This document shows positions 9,434 to 18,121 of a DNA stretch of 64,000 nucleotides, in pieces (position 1 is the first letter of the stretch; every line of letters begins with the position of its first letter). The DNA is taken from assembly GCF_022788715.1 (NCBI RefSeq), contig NZ_CP085167.1, positions 2,105,001 to 2,169,000 on the forward strand, in the 5' to 3' direction. The position numbers were made by a program, and so were the translations under genes. This DNA is from Sulfitobacter sp. DSM 110093. Lineage in GTDB: Bacteria; Pseudomonadota; Alphaproteobacteria; Rhodobacterales; Rhodobacteraceae. Under the pieces are notes generated by a model, which saw nothing but the letters and a program-made list of their open reading frames with translations, was not told the DNA's origin and made no database searches.

Positions 9434-10114
9434 ATGGTTGAATGGATTATCACCGACGGCTTGACCGATTACCGCACCGCCGAGGCGTGGATGGAGGCGC
9501 GCGCGAGCGCCATCGCGGCAGGCGAGGCCGAAGAATGTATATGGCTGGTAGAGCATCCGCCGCTCTACACCGCTGGCACATCGGCAAAGGCTGAAGACCT
9601 CACCGAGCCTGATCGCTTCCCCGTCTACCCCACCCGGCGCGGCGGGCAGTATACCTATCACGGGCCGGGACAGCGCGTGGCCTATGTGATGCTGAACGTA
9701 GCCGCGCGCGGGCGCGATGTGCGCTGCTTTGTGCGCCAGCTTGAGAATTGGGTGATCGCCACCCTTGATCAATTCAACCTACGGGGAGAGATTCGCCCCG
9801 GTCGCGTCGGTGTTTGGGTGCAACGGCCCGAAAAGCCTGCACAGGTCGATGGCAGCCCTGCCGAAGACAAGATCGCCGCGATTGGAATCAGGCTGCGCAA
9901 ATGGGTCAGCTTTCACGGCATCAGCATCAACGTCGAGCCGGACCTCAGCCATTTTGGTGGCATCGTCCCCTGTGGTATTGCCGATCACGGGGTGACCTCA
10001 CTGGTCGATCTTGGCCTGCCTGTTACAATGGATGATGTAGATCTCGCCCTGCGTGCCACGTTCGATGATGTCTTTGCCAACGACCCGTTAGGCAGCTGCG
10101 ATACCGCCCCCTGA
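9434..10114 (+). CDS. lipB: Lipoyl(octanoyl) transferase
   Basis: A 226-residue LipB. It moves the octanoyl group from acyl carrier protein to the lipoyl domains of 2-oxoacid dehydrogenases and the glycine cleavage system. Visible family motifs are [28 protein letters not shown], the catalytic lysine K146 in [17 protein letters not shown] and the acyl-accepting cysteine C180 in IVPCGI. Length and domain order are normal. It follows the DsbA-like gene and precedes ctaD by about 190 bases that show no gene. Confidence 0.96.
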   Translation: MVEWIITDGLTDYRTAEAWMEARASAIAAGEAEECIWLVEHPPLYTAGTSAKAEDLTEPDRFPVYPTRRGGQYTYHGPGQRVAYVMLNVAARGRDVRCFVRQLENWVIATLDQFNLRGEIRPGRVGVWVQRPEKPAQVDGSPAEDKIAAIGIRLRKWVSFHGISINVEPDLSHFGGIVPCGIADHGVTSLVDLGLPVTMDDVDLALRATFDDVFANDPLGSCDTAP

Positions 10115-10300
10115 CCACGCGAACCTGCGCCTCAAACGGCCCCAAGGCCCGATTTGGCCGCGACCACAACAGCGCAAAAAATACCCTCCCTGCGACCATC
10201 GCGCCCATTGCCCCCGCGAAGCGAGCGCTCTAAAACGGGCGCGACTACGCATGCGCCGCCTATGGCGCCATGTGTCCAATTCATTTGCAGGAGGCACCGC

Positions 10301-11974
10301 ATGGCAGACGCAGCCATTCACGGCCAAGATCACCACGACGACCGGGGGTTCTTTACCCGGTGGTTCATGTCCACCAACCACAAAGACATCGGTATTCTTT
10401 ACCTGATCGTCTCGGCCTGCGTGGGTCTTATCTCGGTGGCATTCACTGTTTACATGCGCCTTGAGCTCATGGATCCCGGCGTTCAATACATGTGTATGGA
10501 AGGCGCGCGTTTCATCGCGGATAGCGCTGCGGCCTGTACGCCAAACGGCCACCTGTGGAACGTGTTAATCACCGGCCACGGCATCCTGATGATGTTCTTT
10601 GTTGTGATTCCTGCCCTGTTTGGGGGTTTCGGCAACTACTTCATGCCGCTGCAAATCGGCGCACCGGACATGGCGTTCCCACGGATGAACAACCTCAGCT
10701 TCTGGCTCTATATCGCTGGTACGACACTGGCGGTCTGCTCGCTGCTGACACCGGGCGGCAACGGCCAACTGGGCTCTGGCGTGGGCTGGGTTCTCTACCC
10801 GCCGCTGTCGGTGCGCGAAGCAGGCATGTCGATGGATTTCGCGATCTTTGCGGTTCACGTATCGGGCGCGTCTTCGATCCTTGGCGCGATCAACATGATC
10901 ACCACCTTCCTGAACATGCGTGCCCCCGGCATGACACTGTTCAAAGTGCCGCTCTTTGCTTGGTCGATCTTTGTTACAAGCTGGCTGATCCTTTTGTCCC
11001 TGCCGGTTCTGGCGGGCGCGATCACCATGCTGCTGATGGACCGCAACTTCGGCTTCGCCTTCTTTGATCCCGCAGGCGGTGGTGACCCGATCCTCTACCA
11101 GCACATCCTGTGGTTCTTTGGTCACCCCGAAGTGTACATCATCATCTTGCCGGGCTTTGGTATCATCTCCCACGTCATCGCGACCTTCTCGCGCAAACCA
11201 GTCTTCGGCTACCTGCCGATGGTTTGGGCGATCATCGCGATTGGTGCACTGGGCTTCGTCGTTTGGGCGCACCACATGTACACCGTGGGCATGACCCTGA
11301 ACCAGCAGGCCTACTTCATGCTGGCCACCATGGTCATCGCGGTCCCGACAGGGGTAAAGGTGTTTAGCTGGATTGCCACCATGTGGGGCGGCTCTATCGA
11401 GTTCAAAACACCGATGCTCTGGGCCTTTGGCTTCTTGTTCCTCTTCACCGTCGGTGGCGTCACCGGCATCGTGCTGAGCCAGGCCGCCGTGGACCGCGCC
11501 TATCACGACACCTACTACGTCGTGGCACACTTCCACTACGTGATGTCGCTCGGTGCCGTCTTTGCCATCTTCGCAGGCATCTACTTCTACCTGCCCAAGA
11601 TGACAGGCCGCATGTACCCCGAATGGGCAGGCAAACTGCACTTCTGGGCGATGTTCATCGGCGCCAACCTGACCTTCTTCCCCCAGCACTTCTTGGGCCG
11701 TCAGGGCATGCCACGCCGCTACATCGACTATCCTGAGGCCTTCGCCTACTGGAACCAGTGGTCTTCGATCGGTGCCTTCCTCAGCTTCGCCTCCTTCCTG
11801 TTCTTCTTCGGGATCATGGCCTACACGCTGACACGCGGCGCCCGCTCCACCGCGAACAACCCGTGGAACGAGTTCGCCGACACGCTGGAATGGACCTTGC
11901 CCAGCCCACCGCCCGAACACACGTTCGAACAGCTTCCAAAACAGGAAGACTGGGACAAGCAGCACAGCCACTAA
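10301..11974 (+). CDS. ctaD: Cytochrome c oxidase subunit I (aa3 type)
   Basis: A 557-residue heme-copper oxidase subunit I with twelve predicted membrane segments. It binds heme a and the heme a3-CuB site, reduces oxygen to water and pumps protons. Diagnostic stretches include [13 protein letters not shown] near the start, [17 protein letters not shown] (a CuB ligand and the His-Tyr cross-link region), [10 protein letters not shown] and [16 protein letters not shown] (the heme ligands). The open frame extends to 10154, but ATG 10301 is preceded by GCAGGAGGCACCGC, an excellent ribosome site, and matches family starts. Subunits II and III and the assembly genes are not adjacent, the usual separation in Rhodobacteraceae. 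A terminator follows. Confidence 0.98.
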   Translation: MADAAIHGQDHHDDRGFFTRWFMSTNHKDIGILYLIVSACVGLISVAFTVYMRLELMDPGVQYMCMEGARFIADSAAACTPNGHLWNVLITGHGILMMFFVVIPALFGGFGNYFMPLQIGAPDMAFPRMNNLSFWLYIAGTTLAVCSLLTPGGNGQLGSGVGWVLYPPLSVREAGMSMDFAIFAVHVSGASSILGAINMITTFLNMRAPGMTLFKVPLFAWSIFVTSWLILLSLPVLAGAITMLLMDRNFGFAFFDPAGGGDPILYQHILWFFGHPEVYIIILPGFGIISHVIATFSRKPVFGYLPMVWAIIAIGALGFVVWAHHMYTVGMTLNQQAYFMLATMVIAVPTGVKVFSWIATMWGGSIEFKTPMLWAFGFLFLFTVGGVTGIVLSQAAVDRAYHDTYYVVAHFHYVMSLGAVFAIFAGIYFYLPKMTGRMYPEWAGKLHFWAMFIGANLTFFPQHFLGRQGMPRRYIDYPEAFAYWNQWSSIGAFLSFASFLFFFGIMAYTLTRGARSTANNPWNEFADTLEWTLPSPPPEHTFEQLPKQEDWDKQHSH

Positions 11975-11992
11975 GCGCTGCGTCACAATTTC

Positions 11993-12026
11993 AAAGGCCC
12001 CGCCACACGCGGGGCCTTTTCTTTTG
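11993..12026 (+). terminator. Rho-independent terminator after ctaD
   Basis: The stem AAAGGCCCCG/CGGGGCCTTTT with a short loop is followed by CTTTTGG, 18 bases after the ctaD stop. Confidence 0.8.
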
Positions 12027-12075
12027 GACCCCCGCACGGTCACATCCAGCGAAAACCCCGGACAAAGGTCACCCG

Positions 12076-12465
12076 ATGCCGCTTACCCTCACCCCGATCT
12101 ACGCCGCCCTCTGCGCTCTGGTTTTTCTCGGCCTCAGCTGGCATGTGATCGCCTACCGGCGCGTCAATCGCATCTCTCTCGGCGATACCGGAGACAAGGC
12201 GCTGCTCAAACGCATGCGCGCACAGGCCAATGCGGCAGAATATATGCCCATCGCGCTTATCTTGCTGGCGCTGACAGAAGCCAATGGCGCCCCCGCACTG
12301 GCTGTCCACGCCCTTGGCCTCGCGCTGCTAACAGGCCGCATCCTGCACCCTCTAGGCTTTGCCGCCACCCCGCAAAAATTCATCCTGCGCCAGGTCGGTA
12401 TGGTTCTGACCCTCGCCATGATCGCAGTCTCGGCCCTCGGTCTACTGGGTCACGCCCTCTTCTAA
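12076..12465 (+). CDS. MAPEG family membrane protein
   Basis: A 129-residue protein with four predicted membrane helices, beginning LTPIYAALCALVFLGLSWHVIAYRR. It contains the MAPEG signature region (KRMRAQANAAEYMPIALILLAL, then LLTGRILHPLG). MAPEG proteins are small membrane enzymes related to microsomal glutathione transferases; in bacteria the substrate is seldom known. The ATG at 12076 is chosen over a long upstream extension that overlaps ctaD. The arginines and glutamate expected at the glutathione site are present. Confidence 0.88.
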   Translation: MPLTLTPIYAALCALVFLGLSWHVIAYRRVNRISLGDTGDKALLKRMRAQANAAEYMPIALILLALTEANGAPALAVHALGLALLTGRILHPLGFAATPQKFILRQVGMVLTLAMIAVSALGLLGHALF

Positions 12466-12598
12466 TTCATCCTTTTTCAAATACCCGCGGGGGTCCGGGG
12501 GCAGCGCCCCCGCCCTGCGCAACTTTTTCCGCCAAAAACCACATTTCCCTCTTGAAGCCCCCTGCCCCAATGGGTATTTCGCCCTCACCAGACGGTAA

Positions 12599-12673
12599 GC
12601 GGGCGTAGCTCAGGGGTAGAGCATAACCTTGCCAAGGTTAGGGTCGGGCGTTCGAATCGCCTCGCCCGCTCCA
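12599..12673 (+). tRNA. tRNA-Gly (anticodon GCC), copy 1
   Basis: The acceptor stem GCGGGCG/CGCCCGC, D-arm GTAGCTCAGGGGTAGAGC, anticodon arm CCTTGCCAAGG with GCC anticodon, T-arm GGGCGTTCGAATCGCCT and encoded CCA are all clear. It is identical in sequence to copy 2, which starts 233 bases downstream. Confidence 0.98.
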
Positions 12674-12831
12674 TCTGGTCTTCACAGGGTCGCATCCTCG
12701 GATGCGGCCCTTTGTGCTTTCCGGCCCCCGATTCACGCGGCTTAACAAATCTCGCGCTTTCCCTCCGCCCGGGCAATTTTCCCCCTTGCAGCCCCCCGCG
12801 CGAATGGGTATTCCCCCCTCACCAACCGGAT

Positions 12832-12906
12832 GCGGGCGTAGCTCAGGGGTAGAGCATAACCTTGCCAAGGTTAGGGTCGGGCGTTCGAATCGCCTCGCCC
12901 GCTCCA
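12832..12906 (+). tRNA. tRNA-Gly (anticodon GCC), copy 2
   Basis: A second, identical 75-base tRNA-Gly(GCC) with encoded CCA. The roughly 45 bases in front of it resemble those in front of copy 1, so the unit was duplicated together with its upstream flank. A strong terminator lies 25 bases downstream. Confidence 0.98.
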
Positions 12907-12930
12907 GGTTGGTCCTACCACCCCGTAGGA

Positions 12931-12966
12931 CACACAAAGCCGCCCCTTGGGGCGGCTTTTGTGTAT
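12931..12966 (+). terminator. Terminator after tRNA-Gly copy 2
   Basis: The stem AAAGCCGCCCC/GGGGCGGCTTTT, flanked by CACAC/GTGTG, forms a strong hairpin ending in TTTTGTG. It closes the tRNA-Gly transcript. Confidence 0.85.
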
Positions 12967-12978
12967 CTTGCCCCACAT

Positions 12979-13067
12979 AAAAAAAACGCCCCATGACGAA
13001 CACGGGGCGTAAGGTACGGAACGAGGGACAGTAGGTGGCCAGCAGGCGTTCCGGGCCTGCGGTCACC
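12979..13067 (-). ncRNA. Candidate small RNA (two hairpins, own promoter and terminator)
   Basis: On the minus strand a promoter-like pair TTGAAA (13098-13093) and TAAATT (13077-13072), 15 bases apart, is followed at once by a hairpin at 13067-13034. Its arms are GGTG-CC-GCAGGC and GCCTGC-GG-CACC, interrupted by single unpaired bases, with loop CCGGAAC. A roughly 23-base unpaired linker leads to a rho-independent terminator (13010-12979) with stem ACGCCCC/GGGGCGT and eight Ts. No convincing protein or ribosome site fits; a 142-codon frame over this stretch runs straight through both tRNA-Gly genes and is rejected. The predicted transcript is about 90 bases. It lies downstream of rlmB but has its own promoter-like sequence. 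I do not recognise the RNA family. Confidence 0.6.
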
Positions 13068-13071
13068 TTTA

Positions 13072-13098
13072 AATTTAGGAAGCCTTGGCCGGTTTCAA
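13072..13098 (-). promoter_or_regulatory. Predicted sigma-70-type promoter of the candidate small RNA
   Basis: TTGAAA and TAAATT are separated by 15 bases in a short AT-rich patch within GC-rich surroundings, and the predicted start falls at the base of the first hairpin. The spacer is shorter than the ideal 17. Confidence 0.45.
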
Positions 13099-13157
13099 AG
13101 GGGCCGGGTCCTGCCGCCCCGCCCCCTGCCCGATTTTAAGCCAATTTCTGCCGATTC

Positions 13158-13934
13158 TCAGCCCCCTACCCGGCTCGCGTAAAGCGCGATGGCCGCCGCA
13201 TTGGACACGTTGAGCGAGCCGAAACCGCCAGCGGCATCGATCCGCACCAGCGCATCCACAGTCTCACGGGTCTTTTCACGCAGCCCCGGCCCCTCGGCCC
13301 CCAAGACAAGCGCCACAGGGCGGTCCCGCCGGCCTTCTACCGCGCCTTCGATGGTCTGCGTGGCCTCCCCATCGAGCCCCAGCACCAGATACCCCATATC
13401 CTGCAGGGCGCGGATCGCATCAGCGAGGTTGCGCACCCTCAAATAGGGCTGACGCTCCAACGCGCCGCTGGCGGTCTTGGCCAACGCGCCTGTCTCAGGC
13501 GCCGAATGATGTTTCGTGCCTATCACCGCCGACGCTCCCAAAACTTCAGCTGAGCGGAGAATCGCGCCAACGTTATGCGGATCAGTTACCCGGTCGAGCA
13601 GCAATAAGCGCGGCGCGGTATCGCCGATGGCTACATCCTCTAGCCGACCCCAGTTCAGCGGCTTCACTTCCAGCACCGCACCCTGGTGAACGGAATTCGG
13701 ATCAAGCGGCGGACGGAACTTGCGCGGATCGACGACCTGCGGCGTGATTCCCGCTTCCGCGATGGCATCTTCCAACTTTGCTTGGGCATTCGGCGTCACC
13801 ATCAACTGCAGTTTTTCGCGGTTGGGGTTCATCAACGCATCGCGCACCGCATGCAGGCCAAAAAGCCAAACTGTCTGCGCCGCTTCGGCCTTTTTGTCCT
13901 GCTCTTTTTGCACGACCCATTTGGGTTTCTTCAT
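13158..13934 (-). CDS. rlmB: 23S rRNA (guanosine-2'-O-)-methyltransferase RlmB
   Basis: A 258-residue SpoU/TrmH (SPOUT) methyltransferase. A basic N-terminus leads into the substrate-binding domain (WLFGLHAVRDALMNPNR, a classic RlmB start), then the knotted SAM-binding domain with LLLDRVTDPHNVGAILRSAEVLGA, LVLGAEGPGLREKTRETVD and GFGSLNVSNAAAIALY. RlmB methylates G2251 in the peptidyl-transferase loop. The start at 13934 is preceded by AAGGATAAAGAG. It is divergent from tRNA-Tyr. Confidence 0.94.
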   Translation of the reverse strand: MKKPKWVVQKEQDKKAEAAQTVWLFGLHAVRDALMNPNREKLQLMVTPNAQAKLEDAIAEAGITPQVVDPRKFRPPLDPNSVHQGAVLEVKPLNWGRLEDVAIGDTAPRLLLLDRVTDPHNVGAILRSAEVLGASAVIGTKHHSAPETGALAKTASGALERQPYLRVRNLADAIRALQDMGYLVLGLDGEATQTIEGAVEGRRDRPVALVLGAEGPGLREKTRETVDALVRIDAAGGFGSLNVSNAAAIALYASRVGG

Positions 13935-14046
13935 CTCTTTATCCTTTCGCGCGATTTACCCAAGATTTCTCGGGAATTCGCCTTGACGGTCCTTTGGGTC
14001 GCTTGTAATCACGCCCCCACGTCAGGTGCAATGCACAGGGCAAAGT

Positions 14047-14130
14047 GGGCGACAGGCCGCAAGGTGTGGCAGGGGACTGTAACTCCCTCGCGGAGACGCA
14101 CGCCTGGTTCGATTCCAGGGTCGCCCACCA
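14047..14130 (+). tRNA. tRNA-Tyr (anticodon GTA)
   Basis: The acceptor stem GGGCGAC/GTCGCCC, anticodon arm GGGGA-CTGTAAC-TCCCT with anticodon GTA, long variable arm CGCGGAGACGCACG, T-arm CCTGGTTCGATTCCAGG and encoded CCA define this class II tRNA. Confidence 0.97.
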
Positions 14131-14176
14131 CTTTACCCCCCCATCGTCGATAGCCTTGCATCGCATCTCTGCTCCC

Positions 14177-14752
14177 TCACGGGATCAGCACGTCCCCCCG
14201 CGCAAAACCTGCAGCATCCATACCTAAATCGTCATAGATCACCTGCACGCGAACCGATTGAACCGACCCCGCCTCAAAGGTCAGATACGGTTGCGGATCA
14301 TCATCAAGAATCGCATTGGGGGTTGCGAGCGCCTCGTGGCAGGGCGGCATGGGCCAATCTCGAAACGGTGTGTCATTCACTGCGATGGCAATCGCCGCCA
14401 ACCCGCAACGCCAACTCCAAAGATGGGTAACGTAGACGTAATCTTTCCCGTCATACTCTCGCACGGCAATCCAATTGCCCCTTGTAGCGTTCAGGATCGG
14501 CCTGACCTCTGTTGCAGTGGTAAAGCGCCCCGTGGGCGTTTGATCTTCGGCCACCAATCCCGCGGGCACGACATCCATATAAAACGCCTGCGCCGGAGCG
14601 TCGGGTGAGGATGGGGCGGCAGGTCGCGCCGGGGCAGCGGGGCTTGCTGGTGCTTCCGGCCTTAGCGACACGCCGGGTCGACCTACCCCATCCAATGGCG
14701 CGGCAGGCACCCCAATGCTGATTGCGACCACCGCGAAGAAAAAATCTAACAT
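14177..14752 (-). CDS. Membrane-anchored protein of unknown function
   Basis: A 191-residue protein that I do not recognise. It starts with a hydrophobic segment (LDFFFAVVAISIGVPAA), followed by an Ala/Pro-rich linker (about residues 28-57) and a compact domain with aromatic-rich strands (NWIAVREYDGKDYVYVTHLWSWRCGLAAI). The domain has two cysteines (WRCGL, PPCHE) that could form a disulfide, and it ends DAAGFARGDVLIP. The architecture suggests an inner-membrane anchor or uncleaved signal with a periplasmic domain. It is divergent from the glycosyltransferase-like gene with an 89-base gap. Confidence 0.6.
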   Translation of the reverse strand: MLDFFFAVVAISIGVPAAPLDGVGRPGVSLRPEAPASPAAPARPAAPSSPDAPAQAFYMDVVPAGLVAEDQTPTGRFTTATEVRPILNATRGNWIAVREYDGKDYVYVTHLWSWRCGLAAIAIAVNDTPFRDWPMPPCHEALATPNAILDDDPQPYLTFEAGSVQSVRVQVIYDDLGMDAAGFARGDVLIP

Positions 14753-14841
14753 GCCACCCCCAAAACACCGCGTAAATTGCTACCTTTTGCCGATAGAGGC
14801 TTGCCCCTATACTATCCAAAACCATAAGGCCGCGCCCAAGT

Positions 14842-15846
14842 ATGACACGCAATTCGCGTATCCCGCAAATTTTCAACGTCGTCATCGTGGCCCAACAGGG
14901 GCGTCTGGCCTATGAGGCGCTGCTTTTCGCGGCCTCCCTGCGGCACTCCTGCCCCGACTTCACAGGACGTTTGTTGATAGCCGAGCCGCAGCCCGGCCCG
15001 CTTTGGGACGGCGACCCGCGCCTCGCCAATGACACCCTGCGCGACGCGCTCATAGACCTCGGGGCAGAGTTCATCCCATTCGAGAGCCAGCATTTCGGCA
15101 GCGCCTACCCCTATGGCAACAAGATCGAGATGCTCAGCGCCTTGCCCGAGGGCGAACCCTTTGTTTTCTTTGACACGGACACTTTGATCACCGGTGATCT
15201 TACGGCTGTTCCATTTGACTTTGATCGCCCCTCCGCCTCCCTTCGGCGCGAAGGGACATGGCCGCAGCCGCAGTTATATGGGCCGGGCTACACCGGACTG
15301 TGGAAATCGCTTTACGACAAATTCGACCTCGACTTCGCCAGCAGCCTCGACCTCAGTCAGCCGGATGAATATTGGCGCCGTTATCTCTATTTTAACGCCG
15401 GTTTCTTCTATTACCGCTGCCCTCGCGAATTTGGGGAGCTTTTCTTGCGCTACGCGCTTGCGGTGCGCGACGACCCTCCGGTTGAGCTTTGCGCGCAGAG
15501 CTTTGACCCGTGGCTCGACCAGATTGTGCTGCCGCTGGTGATCCACGCGCTTGGCGGCGGGCGCGACGCCCTGCCTTCTGGTCTGCTGGATGGCACGGTG
15601 TCCTGCCACTACCGTTTCCTGCCGCTGCTCTACGCGCGCGAAAGCGACCATGCCATCAAGGTGCTAGAGGCCGTAACCGCCCCCAACCGGATGAAAAAGC
15701 TGCTGAAAGAACGCGATGCGTTCAAGCGGATGATCTATCAAGGGCGCGGGGCCAAGGTGCGCGCGCTCTTTGATCAAGAAAACCTGCCCCGGCGCGAACA
15801 GGCGATCCGCAACCGGATCAAATCCAACGGCTTTTGGATGCGCTGA
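14842..15846 (+). CDS. Glycosyltransferase-like protein (DXD motif)
   Basis: A 334-residue soluble protein. The N-terminus (FNVVIVAQQGRLAYEALLFAASLRH) looks like the beginning of a GT-A fold, and the D111-T-D113 motif in PFVFFDTDTLITGDL matches the metal- and nucleotide-sugar-binding DXD of such enzymes. Later features are GYTGLWKSLYDKFDL, YLYFNAGFFYYRCPREFGE (the NAG pattern of GT8-like enzymes) and SFDPWLDQIVLPLVIHALGG. The sugar and acceptor cannot be told. The start ATG 14842 is the first in frame, with no clear ribosome site. It is followed by metY after 77 bases, probably as a separate transcript. Confidence 0.65.
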   Translation: MTRNSRIPQIFNVVIVAQQGRLAYEALLFAASLRHSCPDFTGRLLIAEPQPGPLWDGDPRLANDTLRDALIDLGAEFIPFESQHFGSAYPYGNKIEMLSALPEGEPFVFFDTDTLITGDLTAVPFDFDRPSASLRREGTWPQPQLYGPGYTGLWKSLYDKFDLDFASSLDLSQPDEYWRRYLYFNAGFFYYRCPREFGELFLRYALAVRDDPPVELCAQSFDPWLDQIVLPLVIHALGGGRDALPSGLLDGTVSCHYRFLPLLYARESDHAIKVLEAVTAPNRMKKLLKERDAFKRMIYQGRGAKVRALFDQENLPRREQAIRNRIKSNGFWMR

Positions 15847-15869
15847 GCGATCTGTCCCCCGTTGTCTGT

Positions 15870-15903
15870 ATGGATCTTTGCGCCTAGGCTGCGAAAAATC
15901 CAT
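15870..15903. promoter_or_regulatory. Interrupted palindrome before metY
   Basis: Outer arms ATGGAT and ATCCAT enclose a GCCTAGGC core, ending 20 bases before the metY start. It may be an operator; no regulator is assigned. Confidence 0.3.
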
Positions 15904-15923
15904 TCTTCTGAGAGGACAGACCA

Positions 15924-17216
15924 ATGGCCAACAGCCCCAATCATCAATTCGACACGTTGCAGATTCACGCCGGGGCCACGCCCGACCCGGCCACTGGCGC
16001 ACGGCAAACGCCGATCTACCAGACCACAGCCTATGTCTTTCGCGATGCTGACCACGCGGCGGCGCTTTTTAACCTACAAGAGGTCGGCTATATCTATTCG
16101 CGCCTGACCAACCCCACTAATGCCGTTCTGCAAGAGCGGATCGCCACGCTCGAAGGCGGTGTCGGCGCGGTCTGCTGTTCCTCGGGCCACGCGGCACAGA
16201 TCATGGCGCTTTTCCCGCTGATGGGGCCGGGCAAGAATATCGTCGCCTCAACCCGTCTTTATGGCGGCACGGTCACGCAGTTCAGCCATACGATCAAACG
16301 CTTTGGCTGGTCCTGCAAGTTTGTCGACTTCGACGATCCGCAGGCTGTGGCCGATGCGATTGACGATGACACCCGCGCGGTCTTTGGCGAGGCCATCGCC
16401 AACCCCGGCGGTTATATCATGGATGTGCGCGCCATCGCCGATGTTGCCGATGCGGCGGGCATTCCGCTGATCATCGACAACACCAGCGCCACGCCCTACC
16501 TCTGCCGCCCGATTGAACACGGCGCGACGCTGGTGGTGCATTCCACCACCAAATACCTCACCGGCAACGGCACCGTGATGGGCGGCTGCGTGGTGGATTC
16601 AGGCAAGTTCGACTGGTCCGCGAACGACAAATTCCCCTCGCTCAGTCAGCCTGAGGAAGCCTATCACGGGATGAAATTCCACGAGACCTTCGGCGCGATG
16701 GCCTTCACCTTCCACGGCATCGCCATCGGGCTGCGCGATCTGGGGATGACGATGAACCCACAGGCGGCCCACTACACGCTCATGGGGATCGAGACCCTGT
16801 CACTGCGGATGGACCGGCATGTGCAAAACGCGGTAAAGGTCGCCGAATGGCTCGAACAGGACGACCGCGTTGATTACGTCACCTATGCCGGGTTGAAATC
16901 CTCGCCCTATCACGAGCGGATGCAAAAGGTCTGCCCCAAGGGCGCGGGCGGGCTTTTCACCTTTGCAGTGAAAGGCGGTTATGATGCCTGCGTTAAGCTG
17001 GTGAACAGCCTTGATATCTTTAGCCATGTGGCGAACCTGGGCGACACGCGCTCGCTGATCATCCACTCGGCCTCCACCACCCACCGCCAGCTTACCGAAG
17101 AGCAGCAGGAAGCGGCAGGCGCTGGACCCGGTGTTGTGCGAATTTCTATCGGGACAGAAGATGCCGACGATCTGATCGCCGATCTGGATCAAGCGCTAAC
17201 CAAAGCAACCAGCTAA
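15924..17216 (+). CDS. metY: O-acetylhomoserine sulfhydrylase (Cys/Met metabolism PLP enzyme)
   Basis: A 430-residue PLP enzyme that forms homocysteine from O-acetylhomoserine and sulfide (it may also accept methanethiol). The opening FDTLQIHAGATPDPATGARQ and QTTAYVFRDADHAAALFNL are family signatures; the PLP lysine is K210 in VVHSTTKYLTGNG. The ending NLGDTRSLIIHSASTTHRQL is typical of the sulfhydrylase branch rather than cystathionine gamma-synthase. It starts after a GAGAGGACAGACC ribosome site. The metR-metF pair lies 29 kb away in the same window, part of the same methionine pathway. Confidence 0.94.
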   Translation: MANSPNHQFDTLQIHAGATPDPATGARQTPIYQTTAYVFRDADHAAALFNLQEVGYIYSRLTNPTNAVLQERIATLEGGVGAVCCSSGHAAQIMALFPLMGPGKNIVASTRLYGGTVTQFSHTIKRFGWSCKFVDFDDPQAVADAIDDDTRAVFGEAIANPGGYIMDVRAIADVADAAGIPLIIDNTSATPYLCRPIEHGATLVVHSTTKYLTGNGTVMGGCVVDSGKFDWSANDKFPSLSQPEEAYHGMKFHETFGAMAFTFHGIAIGLRDLGMTMNPQAAHYTLMGIETLSLRMDRHVQNAVKVAEWLEQDDRVDYVTYAGLKSSPYHERMQKVCPKGAGGLFTFAVKGGYDACVKLVNSLDIFSHVANLGDTRSLIIHSASTTHRQLTEEQQEAAGAGPGVVRISIGTEDADDLIADLDQALTKATS

Positions 17217-17223
17217 GTCTTCT

Positions 17224-17254
17224 CCCCTCGCCGATCACCTCGGCGGGGGGATTT
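17224..17254 (+). terminator. Terminator after metY
   Basis: A GC-rich hairpin, CCCCTCGCCGA/TCGGCGGGGGG with a five-base loop, is followed by ATTTTC, just after the metY stop. Confidence 0.75.
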
Positions 17255-17268
17255 TCATCCAAGGCGGC

Positions 17269-17970
17269 CTACTGCCCCGGCGCAATCGCAAAGGTCATCG
17301 ACACCTGCGCCTGCACCTCGACCTCACCTTCGGCAATTGCACTATCCATCGCCATACCCATGCGGGCTGCCTCGAACATTTTGGGCTGGGAGTGTGAATT
17401 TTCGGTCATGCGGATCAGGGTACCAAGCTTCACCCCCGCAGCCTCCGCCAATTGCCGGGCGCGTTCAGAGGCATCCGCAACAGCGGCTTTGCGCGCTTCG
17501 GCCAGCGCGTCTTTCGGATCTTGAAGACTGAAGTCCAAACCGTTGAAATCATTCGCGCCCTCATCAATCACCGCATCCATCATTGCGCCAAGATTGTCCA
17601 GATCGCGCACCTTGACCGTGACTGAATTACCCGCTTGATAGCCAGTGATGCGGGGCGGTTGGCCGTCTTCAACGGGGCGGCGGTCATGCACCGGGCGCAA
17701 ATAGAACCGACTGGTCTGACGGTCCGTCGCGGCCACACCCTGCGCATCAAGCTGGGTGAGAATCGCGGCGACGGCTTCGGTCACCTTGTCCATCGCAGCC
17801 TTGGCGGTGGTGGCCTCTTCGGTAACGCCCAGTGTGATTGTGGCCATATCGGGTGCGGCGGCGAAACTGCCTTGTCCGGTAACGATAATGCCCTCTTCTG
17901 GCCCTTGCTGGGCCGAGACCATGCCCGCCCCCGCCATCCACGCCAGCGCCACCCAGTTCATCAGTCGCAT
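17269..17970 (-). CDS. SIMPL domain-containing periplasmic protein
   Basis: A 233-residue exported protein: signal peptide MRLMNWVALAWMAGAGMVSA, then the SIMPL/DUF541 domain beginning GIIVTGQGSFAAAPDMATITLGV and including GYQAGNSVTVKVRDLDNLGAMMDAV and DFSLQDPKDALAEARKAAVADA. These periplasmic proteins, of which E. coli YggE is one, are linked to oxidative stress tolerance but have no defined reaction. ATG 17970 lies six bases after GGAAAGGG; ATG 17976 is only a base or two from that site, so I prefer 17970. The frame is open far upstream without support. Confidence 0.88.
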   Translation of the reverse strand: MRLMNWVALAWMAGAGMVSAQQGPEEGIIVTGQGSFAAAPDMATITLGVTEEATTAKAAMDKVTEAVAAILTQLDAQGVAATDRQTSRFYLRPVHDRRPVEDGQPPRITGYQAGNSVTVKVRDLDNLGAMMDAVIDEGANDFNGLDFSLQDPKDALAEARKAAVADASERARQLAEAAGVKLGTLIRMTENSHSQPKMFEAARMGMAMDSAIAEGEVEVQAQVSMTFAIAPGQ

Positions 17971-18121
17971 GTTCATCCCTTTCCGTGCTTTTATGCGCCG
18001 CCATTTGCCCACCCCATACCGCCACTGACAAGCACCCAAGCAGCGCACACCCTTCCCTTGGGCGAACTCCTGCTCTATCCTTTGCATTGACTGCGGTGCG
18101 CCTGTAAGTGCGCCCGACCCC

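Noticed and set aside
10565..12043. A 492-codon minus-strand frame across ctaD
   Set aside because: It is antisense to a highly conserved oxidase gene in a GC-rich genome; its His/Arg/Glu-rich composition is typical of a shadow frame and it has no ribosome site.
12638..13066. A 142-codon minus-strand frame covering tRNA-Gly and the candidate small RNA
   Set aside because: It reads through both tRNA-Gly(GCC) genes, the terminator and the RNA hairpins; the repeated ERARRFERPT phrase is just the tRNA read backwards.
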